DNA of 64,000 nt from Staphylococcus condimenti (GCF_001618885.1 NZ_CP015114.1:2595677-2659676); one strand, 5' to 3'. Positions 9,599 through 17,992 are shown, counted from the first letter of the stretch. Translations and numbers: made by a program. The notes: generated by a model not told the origin, from the letters alone.

Positions 9599-11014
9599 TT
9601 ACTTTGAAAAACCAAAGAATGATGAGATAGAAGAGATAATATTATTTGCAACTTTTGCTGTTTGAACAGCGACTTCAACTTTTTTAGGATTTTCTTTGTA
9701 GAATTGGTATAAAGATGATGCTGTTTGATACGTATTGTAATAACTGTTATAAGTATTTTGGATTGTTGTGAAAGCATTCGCAGTTCCGACACTTAAATAA
9801 GTAAACGGATACTTAATATAATCGTAAGTAGTTGATTTATCAGTCAATGTAGGATAAGTAGCTAATGCTTGATTCGTAGATTTTAAATTCTGAGTACCGA
9901 TTAATGTATTAACAACTTTATCAATAATATTTTGATTATTAGAATATAAAGTATAGAAACTTTTAGCTGTTGTATATTTGTTCACTAAACTATTATAGAA
10001 TCCTGAAACTGAATTATAAGCGCTATTATAGTAGTTTTTAACTGAGTTATAGTATTGAGTTGTTGTTGTTGTAAAGCATTGAGAAATTCTTTCCCATGTA
10101 TTTGGTTGAGTATTTTTTGTTTCTGGAAGAGCTTCAGGAACTTCTTTTCCTCCAACAGTATCTTCAATACCAGGATTTTCGAATAGAGGTACTGTTGTCA
10201 TTGGCGGTGCAGGAACATTTTCAGTATCTACTTTAGGTGGTTTCACATTTTCTTCTTTTTTAGCAGTGTCTGTTGATTCTTCTTTTTTAGCAGTGTCTGT
10301 TGATTCTTCTTTTTTTGTAGAGTTTGCTAATTCTTCTTTTGTATTAGAGTCTTTTTTAGAAACATCAGGTTTTTCTGTTTTTTGAGTTGAATCTTCTGAA
10401 TCATCACCAACAGTATCTTCAATGCCAGGGTTGTCAAATAAAGGAACTGTGATCATAGGTGGTTCAGGTACGTTTTCAGTATCTAATTTAGGTGACTGTT
10501 CATTTTTTTCTTCTTTTGGTAATTCAGGTTTAGCAATATTATTTAGATTTTGTTGTTTCAATGATTTTGTGAAAATATTTTGAGCACGCTCTGGATGTTC
10601 TTTTAATTCTTCGATTAATACATCTTTTTGTTCATTTGTTAAATGCTCATTATGATAAATATTTACAAATGCATTTTGTTGACCGTCATGTACTTCAGTA
10701 CTGTTACGGTTTTCTTTAATTGCTGAAGCAAATGCTTCTTGGCTTGCTTGCGGGTTTACTTTGATAGTTTCGATATAATCGTTTTTACGTTGTTCTGTAA
10801 GATTATCCATTTTTAATAATTCATAAAACGCTTGTTGTTGACCAGTAACGCCTGTTTCTGGGTTAACAAGAGTGTAATCTTTATCGAATGCTTGATCTGC
10901 ATTATCATTTTTTTCGGCAGCTTGTGCTGCATTTCCACATGCAAGTAGGGCGGCTAAAGTAGCGCTTGCAATTCCTATTTTAATTAAACTGATTCTGTGC
11001 TGTTTCTTATTCAA
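9599..11014 (-). CDS. Sbi-like immunoglobulin-binding protein candidate
   Basis: 471 residues. The signal peptide (1-32) could be cut after AQA, or lipidated at the LLACG box. Two three-helix-bundle segments follow, at about 59-103 (QQQAFYELLKMDNLTEQ) and 112-157 (QQNAF, LTNEQK, KEHPERAQNIF). They closely resemble the Ig-binding domains of S. aureus Sbi and protein A as I remember them. The middle (160-305) is an acidic linker holding two PPM(I/T)TVPLF-NPGIEDTVG units and tandem KKEESTDTA repeats. The C-terminus (308-471) is Tyr/Asn-rich and resembles the Sbi Y domain (YTTAKSFYTLY; LYQFYKENP near the end). The complement-binding D3/D4 domains of Sbi are not recognisable. There is no LPXTG. 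The start is a TTG with AGAAGG seven bases upstream. Confidence 0.78.
   Translation of the reverse strand: MNKKQHRISLIKIGIASATLAALLACGNAAQAAEKNDNADQAFDKDYTLVNPETGVTGQQQAFYELLKMDNLTEQRKNDYIETIKVNPQASQEAFASAIKENRNSTEVHDGQQNAFVNIYHNEHLTNEQKDVLIEELKEHPERAQNIFTKSLKQQNLNNIAKPELPKEEKNEQSPKLDTENVPEPPMITVPLFDNPGIEDTVGDDSEDSTQKTEKPDVSKKDSNTKEELANSTKKEESTDTAKKEESTDTAKKEENVKPPKVDTENVPAPPMTTVPLFENPGIEDTVGGKEVPEALPETKNTQPNTWERISQCFTTTTTQYYNSVKNYYNSAYNSVSGFYNSLVNKYTTAKSFYTLYSNNQNIIDKVVNTLIGTQNLKSTNQALATYPTLTDKSTTYDYIKYPFTYLSVGTANAFTTIQNTYNSYYNTYQTASSLYQFYKENPKKVEVAVQTAKVANNIISSISSFFGFSK
10250..10320 (-). repeat. 27-base tandem repeat in the sbi-like linker
   Basis: It encodes KKEESTDTA-KKEESTDTA-KKEE. The two DNA copies are nearly identical (TTTAGCAGTGTCTGTTGATT on the plus strand), which suggests recent slippage expansion. 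Confidence 0.85.
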
Positions 11015-11111
11015 TTTTATTCCTTCTCTCTGTTTAATAGATATCTTGTACTATAATAATTTTATAATGATTTTGATGATAAACCTATTAACAGAATATT
11101 AATTATTATTA

Positions 11112-11150
11112 ATAAAAAAAGTACTGGCCCACATTATAGCGGCCCAGTAC
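11112..11150 (-). terminator. Terminator after the aminotransferase gene (minus strand)
   Basis: GTACTGGCCC (11121-11130) pairs imperfectly with GGCCCAGTAC (11141-11150). The minus-strand end is a run of Ts (11114-11120 are As on plus). Confidence 0.85.
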
Positions 11151-11162
11151 CTTTTTGAGAAA

Positions 11163-12458
11163 TTAAGCTTTTAAATCTTCAATACCTTTAGCAATTGAAT
11201 CAAATACATGAGGAATATCATCTTTTTCAATACAACTGAATGCTATGCGAATATCTGTATCGTTTAATGCAATCGTACCAATCGAATATTTTTCAATTAA
11301 ATGCTTGCGCAATGTTTCAGCATTTACACCGTTTACTTGGATTGCCATGAAATAACCAGAATTGAAATCGTATGTTTTCCAGTCATTTTTATATTTTTCG
11401 TCATAGACAACAGATTTTGTTACCTCGTAACGTTCTTTTAATGTATCAATGTGTCTTTGGACATCTTTTTCAAATTGTTCACGATGTTCAGGTTGCAATA
11501 CATATTTTACAGCACTTTGAGAAGGCATTGGACCGCTAGAAATATTACTACGAATCAATCCTTTAACTTTAGCTTCAAGTACTGCTTTTGTCATTTCATC
11601 TTGAATACCAAAAGTGATAAATCCAACACGTAAGCCCCATGCAAAGAATTCTTTAGTCGCACCATCGAGTCTTACAGGTAAGATATTTGGTGAATCTATT
11701 TGTGTTAAAGCTGAGAAAATAGATTGTGTATAAACATCTTCATAGAACAGACCGAAGTATGCATCATCAATAATCGCAATTACTTTTGTTCCTCGATCTG
11801 CAAGGTCCTTAATTGCTTTTGAAATTGACTCTACTTCACTTGCTGTTGGTGTATAACCAGTGGGGTTATTTGGATAATTCAATAATAATATCACTTTATC
11901 TTTATTATAATTTTCAAGTGCACTTACGAACCCATCAGTTGTATAATGATTATCTTCATCAAAGATTGAATATGTTTGTAATTCTGCACCATGACGAGTG
12001 TTAAAAATTAGTTTGTAGTTACCCCAATTTTGTTTTGGAAGTAAAACAGTATCTCCAGAATTAACAAATAAGTCTGCTAACAATGATAAGCCGTGTGTTA
12101 ACGCATTTGTTACGATAGGGCGAGAAATCTGTTTTTGAGTTAAATCAGTATTTTCTTGGAGAATTTTTTCTTCCCAAAGTCCACGTAACTCTTCAATACC
12201 TTGAGGCGGAGCATATGGGAAAATTTCTTCAGGGTCAAGATGTTGGTATAGATCAAAGGTTGTTTGTGAATATAATTTTCCACTGTCATCAGTGGCCATA
12301 CCGATAGTTGCGTTATACTTAGTTGATTTGGCTTCTGCTGATTGGGATAAGATTCCTTTTGGATAAAACATGTGTTTACCTAAATCAGAAAGCATATCCA
12401 ATATGACAGGATTTGATTGAGTTAATTGCTCGTTTAAATCTAGCGCTAATGGGTTCAT
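11163..12458 (-). CDS. Class I/II PLP aminotransferase
   Basis: 431 residues, fold-type I aminotransferase. NYPNNPTGY is the substrate/PLP loop, IIDDAYFG holds the PLP-ring Asp-Tyr, and LDGATKEFFAWGLRVGF holds the Schiff-base Lys. The N-terminus is longer than in AspC-type enzymes. The amino-acid substrate cannot be told from sequence. It is a single gene between the sbi-like gene and a small membrane gene, with its own terminator. Nothing in the neighbourhood gives a pathway. Confidence 0.82.
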   Translation of the reverse strand: MNPLALDLNEQLTQSNPVILDMLSDLGKHMFYPKGILSQSAEAKSTKYNATIGMATDDSGKLYSQTTFDLYQHLDPEEIFPYAPPQGIEELRGLWEEKILQENTDLTQKQISRPIVTNALTHGLSLLADLFVNSGDTVLLPKQNWGNYKLIFNTRHGAELQTYSIFDEDNHYTTDGFVSALENYNKDKVILLLNYPNNPTGYTPTASEVESISKAIKDLADRGTKVIAIIDDAYFGLFYEDVYTQSIFSALTQIDSPNILPVRLDGATKEFFAWGLRVGFITFGIQDEMTKAVLEAKVKGLIRSNISSGPMPSQSAVKYVLQPEHREQFEKDVQRHIDTLKERYEVTKSVVYDEKYKNDWKTYDFNSGYFMAIQVNGVNAETLRKHLIEKYSIGTIALNDTDIRIAFSCIEKDDIPHVFDSIAKGIEDLKA

Positions 12459-12631
12459 AATTAATTCAGCCTCACTTTTTTAAGTCTTCATTTATTACTA
12501 TCTTATCTTGAATACGTTGAAATATAAAGCATAGTTATAGAATTTTCTACCAAATTGACAGATTTTTTCACAAAAAAAGAAATGAAAAAGCTTTCATATC
12601 TCATAAGGATTATGAATAAATTCATGATGTT

Positions 12632-12640
12632 TGTTATAAT
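12632..12640 (+). promoter_or_regulatory. Extended -10 promoter of the 65-aa membrane gene
   Basis: TGTTATAAT (12632-12640) is a perfect extended -10 element, 22 bases before the ATG at 12663. No good -35 is seen. Confidence 0.6.
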
Positions 12641-12662
12641 CAATTTGTTTGAGGTGAAAATA

Positions 12663-12860
12663 ATGAAACATTTAACAAAAATATTTGTGGTAATTGCCAT
12701 ACTTTCTTTTTTAGTAAGTGTTTATTTCCAAACCACTCATCAAGAAAGTTCGGGCATAAAACTAATGTTAGCTGCAATTATGTTTATGATATGTGCTTTT
12801 ATAAGCCGAAATAATGATCGGCGAAAAAAAGAAAGAGATATACAAAATAAAAAGAAGTAA
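12663..12860 (+). CDS. Small two-helix membrane protein (65 aa)
   Basis: MKHLTKIFVVIAILSFLV begins the first membrane helix (about 5-23). A second spans about 30-48, followed by a strongly basic tail (NNDRRKKERDIQNKKK). GAGGTGA lies eight bases before the ATG, so this start is preferred to an in-frame ATG at 12555. I do not recognise a family. It has its own promoter and terminator, hence an independent unit just before the pmt operon. The basic tail would face the cytosol by the positive-inside rule. Confidence 0.65.
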   Translation: MKHLTKIFVVIAILSFLVSVYFQTTHQESSGIKLMLAAIMFMICAFISRNNDRRKKERDIQNKKK

Positions 12861-12890
12861 CTGCATTTATGACAATAAGTGCAGTTTTTT
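12859..12890 (+). terminator. Terminator of the 65-aa gene
   Basis: AACTGCATTT pairs with AAGTGCAGTT, followed by six Ts. It begins at the stop codon. Confidence 0.85.
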
Positions 12891-12898
12891 AATGTCTA

Positions 12899-12920
12899 TG
12901 TATATACACAATATATACAC
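12899..12920 (+). promoter_or_regulatory. Upstream PmtR-like operator candidate
   Basis: TGTATATACACA followed by ATATATACAC repeats the TGTATATACA theme of the promoter-proximal site. It lies about 48 bases before the -35. It could be an auxiliary operator. Inference from repeat similarity. Confidence 0.45.
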
Positions 12921-12967
12921 TTAAGATATTTTTTAATGAGGAAATCGCAAAAATCGTCTAAAATATC

Positions 12968-13008
12968 TAGACATAGTATATATATGTGTGTATACTGTGT
13001 ATATACAG
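12968..13008 (+). promoter_or_regulatory. pmt promoter overlapped by the PmtR operator
   Basis: TAGACA (12968-12973), a 17-base spacer and TATACT (12991-12996) form a sigma-A promoter. A GTGTATAC/GTATATAC-rich inverted region (12986-13008) covers the -10 and start site, where a GntR/YtrA repressor would block transcription. PmtR autorepression relieved by phenol-soluble modulins is known in S. aureus. Confidence 0.7.
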
Positions 13009-13024
13009 TTAGGGAGGAAATTAA

Positions 13025-13405
13025 ATGAAAATACTGCTTAAAAATAATAGTGAATATCCGATTTATGAACAAATCAAGCAGCAAATTAAAGAAAATATCC
13101 TCAAAGGGTATATTTCTCCCGGGGAACATCTGCCATCTATGAGAGAACTTGCAAAAGATTTACGTGTCAGCTTGATCACAACTAAACGTGCTTACGAAGA
13201 CTTAGAAAAGGATGGATTTGTTACCACAGTCAGAGGAAGAGGTACTTTTGTTAAGGAACAAGATAATGCAATTTTGAAAGAAAAACAATTTATAGTTATT
13301 GAAGACTTAACAAAATCGATTGTGAAAGAAGCAAAAACTATTGGAATGTCTCTTGAGGAGCTGACCGAAATCGTAACATTAATCTATGAGGAGGAAAGTG
13401 AATGA
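13025..13405 (+). CDS. pmtR: PmtR, GntR/YtrA-family repressor
   Basis: 126 residues, the same length as I remember for S. aureus PmtR. An N-terminal winged helix (about 10-75: YPIYEQIKQQIKENILKG, PGEHLPSMRELAKDLRVS, then AYEDLEKDGFV) is followed by a short helical effector/dimer part. This short C-terminus defines the YtrA subgroup, whose genes sit in front of ABC transporters. GGGAGG precedes the ATG. It overlaps pmtA by four bases (ATGA), so regulator and exporter are translationally coupled. Confidence 0.9.
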   Translation: MKILLKNNSEYPIYEQIKQQIKENILKGYISPGEHLPSMRELAKDLRVSLITTKRAYEDLEKDGFVTTVRGRGTFVKEQDNAILKEKQFIVIEDLTKSIVKEAKTIGMSLEELTEIVTLIYEEESE

Positions 13406-14292
13406 ATCAAAATGCCATTGGTGTTAAACAACTTAATTATAAAACCAACAACTTTGAACTCAATGATATTACATTTCACGTTCCGAAAGGTTATGTTACT
13501 GGATTTATCGGTTCAAATGGTGCCGGGAAAACTACACTCATTCGCTTGATAATGAATTTAATCCAACCTGATTCAGGCCACATAGAAATGTTGGGATTTG
13601 GAATGCCGAATTTTGAAGGTGAAATCAAAGAGAAAATTGGATTTATATACTCGGAATTATATCTCAATGATAAATGGACAATTAAAAAATGCGAGCAATA
13701 TATTAGTCCCATGTATGAAGAGTGGGATAAGTCGTTATTTAATCACTACATCCAAAAGTTTGGTTTGCCATTGAATAAAAAAATCAAAACTTTTTCAACA
13801 GGCATGAAAATGAAGTTATCTTTTGCCATTGCATTCAGTCATCATGCAGAGCTATACATCTTAGATGAACCAACCTCAGGATTAGACCCTGTAGCACGAA
13901 ATGAGGTTCTGGAAATTATTCAACAAGAATTGATTGATGAAAATAAATCTGTTTTCTTTTCAACACATATTATTTCAGATATTGAAAAAATTGCTGATCA
14001 TCTTGTTTATTTGAAAGATGGACAAATTATTTTCGATGAACAAAAGCATATTTTGTTGAAAGAGTATCAAATGATTCGAGGCAATACGGCTGATTTAGAT
14101 GAGGAACTGAAGAGTTATATTATTAACTTTAAAATAAAACAAACTGGTTTTGAAGGATTGACTAAAGAAGCGAATGCTTTTAAAGAACTATTTGGTGATC
14201 GCGTTGTCATTACCCAACCTAGTATTGAAGAGTTGATGGTCAATATTGAACAAGGCCTTTTAAGCTCAGATAAGTTAGGTGATGCACTATGA
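13402..14292 (+). CDS. pmtA: PmtA, ABC transporter ATPase of the PSM exporter
   Basis: 296 residues. Walker A is GSNGAGKTTLIR, the signature is FSTGMKMKLS, and Walker B is LYILDEPTSGLDP, followed by the H-loop (FFSTHI). The C-terminal 80 residues are an extension typical of peptide or bacitracin-type exporter ATPases. Pmt expels phenol-soluble modulins and gives self-protection against them (known in S. aureus). It couples to pmtR upstream and pmtB downstream by ATGA overlaps. Confidence 0.92.
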   Translation: MNQNAIGVKQLNYKTNNFELNDITFHVPKGYVTGFIGSNGAGKTTLIRLIMNLIQPDSGHIEMLGFGMPNFEGEIKEKIGFIYSELYLNDKWTIKKCEQYISPMYEEWDKSLFNHYIQKFGLPLNKKIKTFSTGMKMKLSFAIAFSHHAELYILDEPTSGLDPVARNEVLEIIQQELIDENKSVFFSTHIISDIEKIADHLVYLKDGQIIFDEQKHILLKEYQMIRGNTADLDEELKSYIINFKIKQTGFEGLTKEANAFKELFGDRVVITQPSIEELMVNIEQGLLSSDKLGDAL

Positions 14293-14978
14293 AGCAATTA
14301 ATAATTAGAAATTTGAAGCTGCGGAAAACATCTTTAATCTATTATGCAATATTGCTTGTTACTGCACCTTTTTTTCACCTATATGTCGATAAAAACGATG
14401 TGTGGGGCGGCTTTTTCTTTGCTATCTTTTCTATGTTGATAATGTTTATTACGTTATTTGATTGTGGAAATGCATTCAGATTGCAATTTAAATTAGGTGG
14501 AAATAAAGCTTATTACTTCAACCATAGTTTACCTTTTTCCGCTAAAGAACAATTGAATGCGCATTATTTAACTACAATTATCATGTCTATAGCAGGAACA
14601 TTTGTATTAATAGCATATTATAATGTGCCGTCCAATGCTCAAATAAATGGAATTGAACTTGCTACACCTCTATTTTTTATAGCGGTAAACTTCATCGGTC
14701 ATGCGCTCGCTTTTCCGAAGTATTCTGAAGTGAGAAAAGACTATATTCCATATTGGGCTTTCATAATTTTTATGAATTTTATTCTCCCAATTATTCTTGT
14801 CGTACTACTGTTTGTTATAGCTTTTCTTTTTTATGGATTTGAAAATGTTACTGATAATATGGTTGATCAGTATGTCAATATAATTGGAGTAATTTTCTTT
14901 GTGTTGAGTGTTGCGTTGTTTGGTTTGACATACTTTAAACAACTGAAAAAAATCAATGAAGCAGAACAAAAGTATTAA
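14289..14978 (+). CDS. pmtB: PmtB, membrane subunit of the PSM exporter
   Basis: 229 residues, about six membrane helices, starting MKQLIIRNLKLRKTSLIYY. There is no other motif. Identity comes from its place between two ABC ATPases in the conserved pmtR-A-B-C-D order. It overlaps pmtA by four bases. It should pair with PmtA to form one half of the exporter, which acts in the cytoplasmic membrane on amphipathic PSMs, including delta-hemolysin. Confidence 0.88.
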   Translation: MKQLIIRNLKLRKTSLIYYAILLVTAPFFHLYVDKNDVWGGFFFAIFSMLIMFITLFDCGNAFRLQFKLGGNKAYYFNHSLPFSAKEQLNAHYLTTIIMSIAGTFVLIAYYNVPSNAQINGIELATPLFFIAVNFIGHALAFPKYSEVRKDYIPYWAFIIFMNFILPIILVVLLFVIAFLFYGFENVTDNMVDQYVNIIGVIFFVLSVALFGLTYFKQLKKINEAEQKY

Positions 14979-14993
14979 AGGAGGTATTTTTTA

Positions 14994-15881
14994 ATGAAAC
15001 TTGAACATATTACGAAACAATATGGTGATAATAAAGTTTTAGATAATATCGATTTTGATTTTGATCAAAGCCGTATTGTCGGATTGATTGGTAAAAATGG
15101 TGTAGGTAAAACGACTTTGATGAAAATAATGAACGGCAATATTATTAACTATAAAGGTAAAGTTGATATAAAACCTGAAGAACGAATCGGTTATTTAATT
15201 GAGCATCCTAAATTATATGACAATAAAACAGGTTTATATAACCTGAAAATTTTTGCGCAAGTTTTAGGGAACGGCTTTGATAAGGCGTATGCGCAAAAAA
15301 TTATTGATGCTTTTGGAATGGCGCCTTACATTAAAAAGAAAGTTAAAAAATACTCTATGGGTATGAAACAAAAATTAGCAATAGCAGTTTCATTAATGAA
15401 TAAACCTAAGTATTTAATTTTAGATGAGCCTACAAATGGTATGGACCCAGATGGTTCAATCGACGTCTTAGAAACAATTCAAAAATTAGTTAATGATTTG
15501 GATATGCATATTTTAATATCCAGTCATAAATTAGAAGATATCGAATTGATTTGTGATAGAGCTGTCTTCTTAAGTGATGCACACTTTGTTCAAGATGTAG
15601 ATATGTCGAAAGGGACACCTCAAGATACAACTGTTTTAATGTTAGGCAAGGATCTAACAGACGAGCAATTTAAACAGGTGTTAGACTATCTGACAGTACA
15701 TTATAAAATTTTGCAAAGTCATAAAGAGTCAGGAGAAATTTCTCTTAAAGCAATTAGAGATTACAAACCTTTACTCAAAGGCTTAGCAGGTTTAGAAGTA
15801 TTTCCTGAATATATCGAAACACGTAAAACTTCTTTACGTGATACTTACTTTAATATTAATCAAAGAGGTGAGCATAAGTGA
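14994..15881 (+). CDS. pmtC: PmtC, second ABC ATPase of the PSM exporter
   Basis: 295 residues. Walker A is GKNGVGKTTLMK, the signature is YSMGMKQKLA (Met in place of the first Gly-preceding Ser, as in many exporters of this group), and Walker B is YLILDEPTNGMDP. A strong AAAGGAGG lies before the ATG. It overlaps pmtD by four bases. Two different ATPases in one operon fit the heteromeric Pmt model. Confidence 0.92.
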   Translation: MKLEHITKQYGDNKVLDNIDFDFDQSRIVGLIGKNGVGKTTLMKIMNGNIINYKGKVDIKPEERIGYLIEHPKLYDNKTGLYNLKIFAQVLGNGFDKAYAQKIIDAFGMAPYIKKKVKKYSMGMKQKLAIAVSLMNKPKYLILDEPTNGMDPDGSIDVLETIQKLVNDLDMHILISSHKLEDIELICDRAVFLSDAHFVQDVDMSKGTPQDTTVLMLGKDLTDEQFKQVLDYLTVHYKILQSHKESGEISLKAIRDYKPLLKGLAGLEVFPEYIETRKTSLRDTYFNINQRGEHK

Positions 15882-16606
15882 ATATCTTCCAACTTGTAAA
15901 ACATGACATCATCAGCATTGTAAAAAGTCCATTAACATATTTAGCACTTATATTAACTTTCATACCACTTATTGGCGTAACTGCTTTAATTAATCAGCAA
16001 ATGCATAAAGTAGATGCTAATACAATTATGTCAGCAGGCAGTTGGTTCTTTTCCATAGTGGGTTTACTTTTTGTGATTAAAACAATTACAAGAGATATTG
16101 GTCAAGGAACGATTCAACTATATTTAAATAAAGTCAGCAATCGAATTAAATACTTTATTGCGAAAGTAATTTCTATTATTTTTATCACACTTTTAATGAC
16201 TGGTATTTTAGATTTATTTGTATTTATTGTACAGAGTGCAACAAAAGGGCCGGCACTGAAAGATGAAAAGTATATTCAAATCTTATGGTTCTATTTGATT
16301 TTCTTCTTATTCTTTGGTCTGCTATTATTTTTAATTGCACTAATCGCACCTAAGCCTGCATTGATATATGCATTAGGCATTTTCTTAATACTTATTGTGC
16401 CATTTGCAGAACCATTCTTACCAATGATTCCTAAAATTGGAGATGATATTCATAAATCATTAAAATATATTCCATTTAGTTATTTAACAAGTAAGACAAC
16501 ATCGGGTAGTTATACATTTTCAAACTGGCAATGGTTCATATCTTCAGCTTCAATCGTTGTACTATTTATAGCAAACGCGCTTTATATTACACGTAAAGAT
16601 ATTTAA
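15878..16606 (+). CDS. pmtD: PmtD, second membrane subunit of the PSM exporter
   Basis: 242 residues and about six membrane helices, of the ABC-2 permease type (N-terminal helix, TRDIGQGTIQLYLNKVSN loop, then paired helices). The start is GTG at 15878 within pmtC's end, preceded by AGAGGTGAG. It is the last gene of the operon; a strong terminator follows within five bases. Confidence 0.88.
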   Translation: MNIFQLVKHDIISIVKSPLTYLALILTFIPLIGVTALINQQMHKVDANTIMSAGSWFFSIVGLLFVIKTITRDIGQGTIQLYLNKVSNRIKYFIAKVISIIFITLLMTGILDLFVFIVQSATKGPALKDEKYIQILWFYLIFFLFFGLLLFLIALIAPKPALIYALGIFLILIVPFAEPFLPMIPKIGDDIHKSLKYIPFSYLTSKTTSGSYTFSNWQWFISSASIVVLFIANALYITRKDI

Positions 16607-16610
16607 TACA

Positions 16611-16652
16611 AAAGCCGGAATGATGGTTTAGCAACCAAAATTCCGGCTTTAA
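16611..16652 (+). terminator. pmt operon terminator
   Basis: AAAGCCGGAAT (16611-16621) pairs with ATTCCGGCTTT (16640-16650). It also serves the convergent thioredoxin-like gene. Confidence 0.9.
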
Positions 16653-16669
16653 ATTTTAAATATTGTTGT

Positions 16670-17233
16670 TTAGGGATTAAGTAATTTATCTACAATTGAA
16701 TCATAAACATCTTTCCAAAGATTAGAATCTGTTTTGAAGCGATTAGAGATAACTTTGTGTACTTGTTGTGCTTTTTCATCATATGATGGATCATCTTTGT
16801 CAGGTAAATAATCAGAACGTGTTTTTTCCACGAACTTTTGGGCAGATTTTGCACGTGGTCCCCATACGTTTTCCTGTTCAAATTTATCATTAAGAAAAAC
16901 AAAGATAGGTATAGATCGCGCTTTACCATTTGTTAAATATTGGTCAATCAAATCAGTGTCTTGATCTCGATGGAAAACGTGAACTTCTAAATTTAAAAGT
17001 TCACTGATATGTTTCAGAATAGCAATGTTCATCATGGCATCCCCACACCAATCTTCTGAAATTACAAGTACTTTGCTATAATCTTTTTGTTTAATTTTAT
17101 TTATACGTTCATCATTTTGAGGTACAGTGAAGTCATTATAAATATTAAGTAACCCTTCTTTGTTTTCACTCATTTGATCAATGTACGTATTCAAATCTTG
17201 GCTATTCTTATAATATGTTTCTAAGTTTGCCAT
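16670..17233 (-). CDS. Thioredoxin-family protein
   Basis: 187 residues. A thioredoxin-like core is visible around LVISEDWCGDAMMNIAILKHI, but the active site has only one cysteine (WCGDA in place of CxxC). Disulfide exchange is therefore unlikely to be the classical type. The C-terminal half is charged and helical. The protein is cytosolic, with no signal peptide. I chose the second ATG (17233), because GGGGG is two bases from the first and eight from the second. It converges with pmtD and shares its terminator. Confidence 0.8.
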   Translation of the reverse strand: MANLETYYKNSQDLNTYIDQMSENKEGLLNIYNDFTVPQNDERINKIKQKDYSKVLVISEDWCGDAMMNIAILKHISELLNLEVHVFHRDQDTDLIDQYLTNGKARSIPIFVFLNDKFEQENVWGPRAKSAQKFVEKTRSDYLPDKDDPSYDEKAQQVHKVISNRFKTDSNLWKDVYDSIVDKLLNP

Positions 17234-17461
17234 GCACATAACCCCCTTTGTATATTGTAAATATTATAGCAATTTTTGAAAGAGATTAAAAAGAAAAAGT
17301 TTAGAAAATTCAAATATCTGTATTTTATTCACAAACAAGTGATTATTTATTGAAAAAATACTTATTTATAGGGAATATGACGTGCAAGACATCGAAAAGT
17401 AGTATGATAGATATGAAAAATGACACGACAACAATACATAATGAAGAAAGCGGTGAATTCT

Positions 17462-17941
17462 ATGAGAAATAGACTGGTTGCAATTATTGTTTTCACAATA
17501 ATGAGTGTAGTAGTTTTAGTGATATCAGGGTATATCAATAATACTAAGTCAGTCGATTTATCAGAACTGAAAATTAATAATATGAAGGTTAACGAAAAAT
17601 TTAATGAAAAAGGTTTTAAAATAAATCATGAGATTCAAATCGATCGTTATCGATTCTATTACAATGAAAAACATCCCAATTTAATGGTTAAGATAGATAA
17701 AAAATCTCATCGAATCAAAGGGATTATGTTAATCAAAGACAGTAAAATAGGAACTAATAAAAATTTCACAGTTGGTGACTCAATTGATGATGCTATTCAA
17801 GCGCTGGGGAGTAGCTATCAATTGAGTAAAGGGAAAAATGGCTATAAAACCTTAACTTATTCAGATAAAGGTGACCATCTTAGTTTAAAAATACTCTATC
17901 AAGATGATGAGATTCGCCGTATTGAATTCTTTAAATGGTAA
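17462..17941 (+). CDS. Membrane-anchored extracytoplasmic protein, unknown
   Basis: 159 residues with one N-terminal membrane helix (LVAIIVFTIMSVVVLVISGY). The remainder is a polar, lysine-rich domain probably outside the membrane, with two similar halves: VNEKFNEKGFKINHEIQ and TVGDSIDDAIQALGSSY, the latter resembling the start of many small repeat-type lipoprotein folds. The start is uncertain: ATGs at 17420 and 17441 are also in frame. I chose 17462 because GGTGA lies five bases upstream. I do not recognise a family. Confidence 0.6.
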   Translation: MRNRLVAIIVFTIMSVVVLVISGYINNTKSVDLSELKINNMKVNEKFNEKGFKINHEIQIDRYRFYYNEKHPNLMVKIDKKSHRIKGIMLIKDSKIGTNKNFTVGDSIDDAIQALGSSYQLSKGKNGYKTLTYSDKGDHLSLKILYQDDEIRRIEFFKW

Positions 17942-17953
17942 ACATGTTTTTGA

Positions 17954-17992
17954 AGGTGGCGCATTTCAATATTTTAAAGCGTCATCTTTTTT
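17954..17992 (+). terminator. Terminator after the 159-aa gene
   Basis: AGGTGGCGC (17954-17962) pairs, with two G-U pairs, to GCGTCATCT (17979-17987), followed by Ts. Confidence 0.75.

Noticed and set aside
10935..10945. Lipoprotein attachment of the Sbi-like protein at LLACG
   Set aside because: The box is imperfect and a normal signal-peptidase site (AQA-A) lies just after it; kept only as an alternative in the gene entry.
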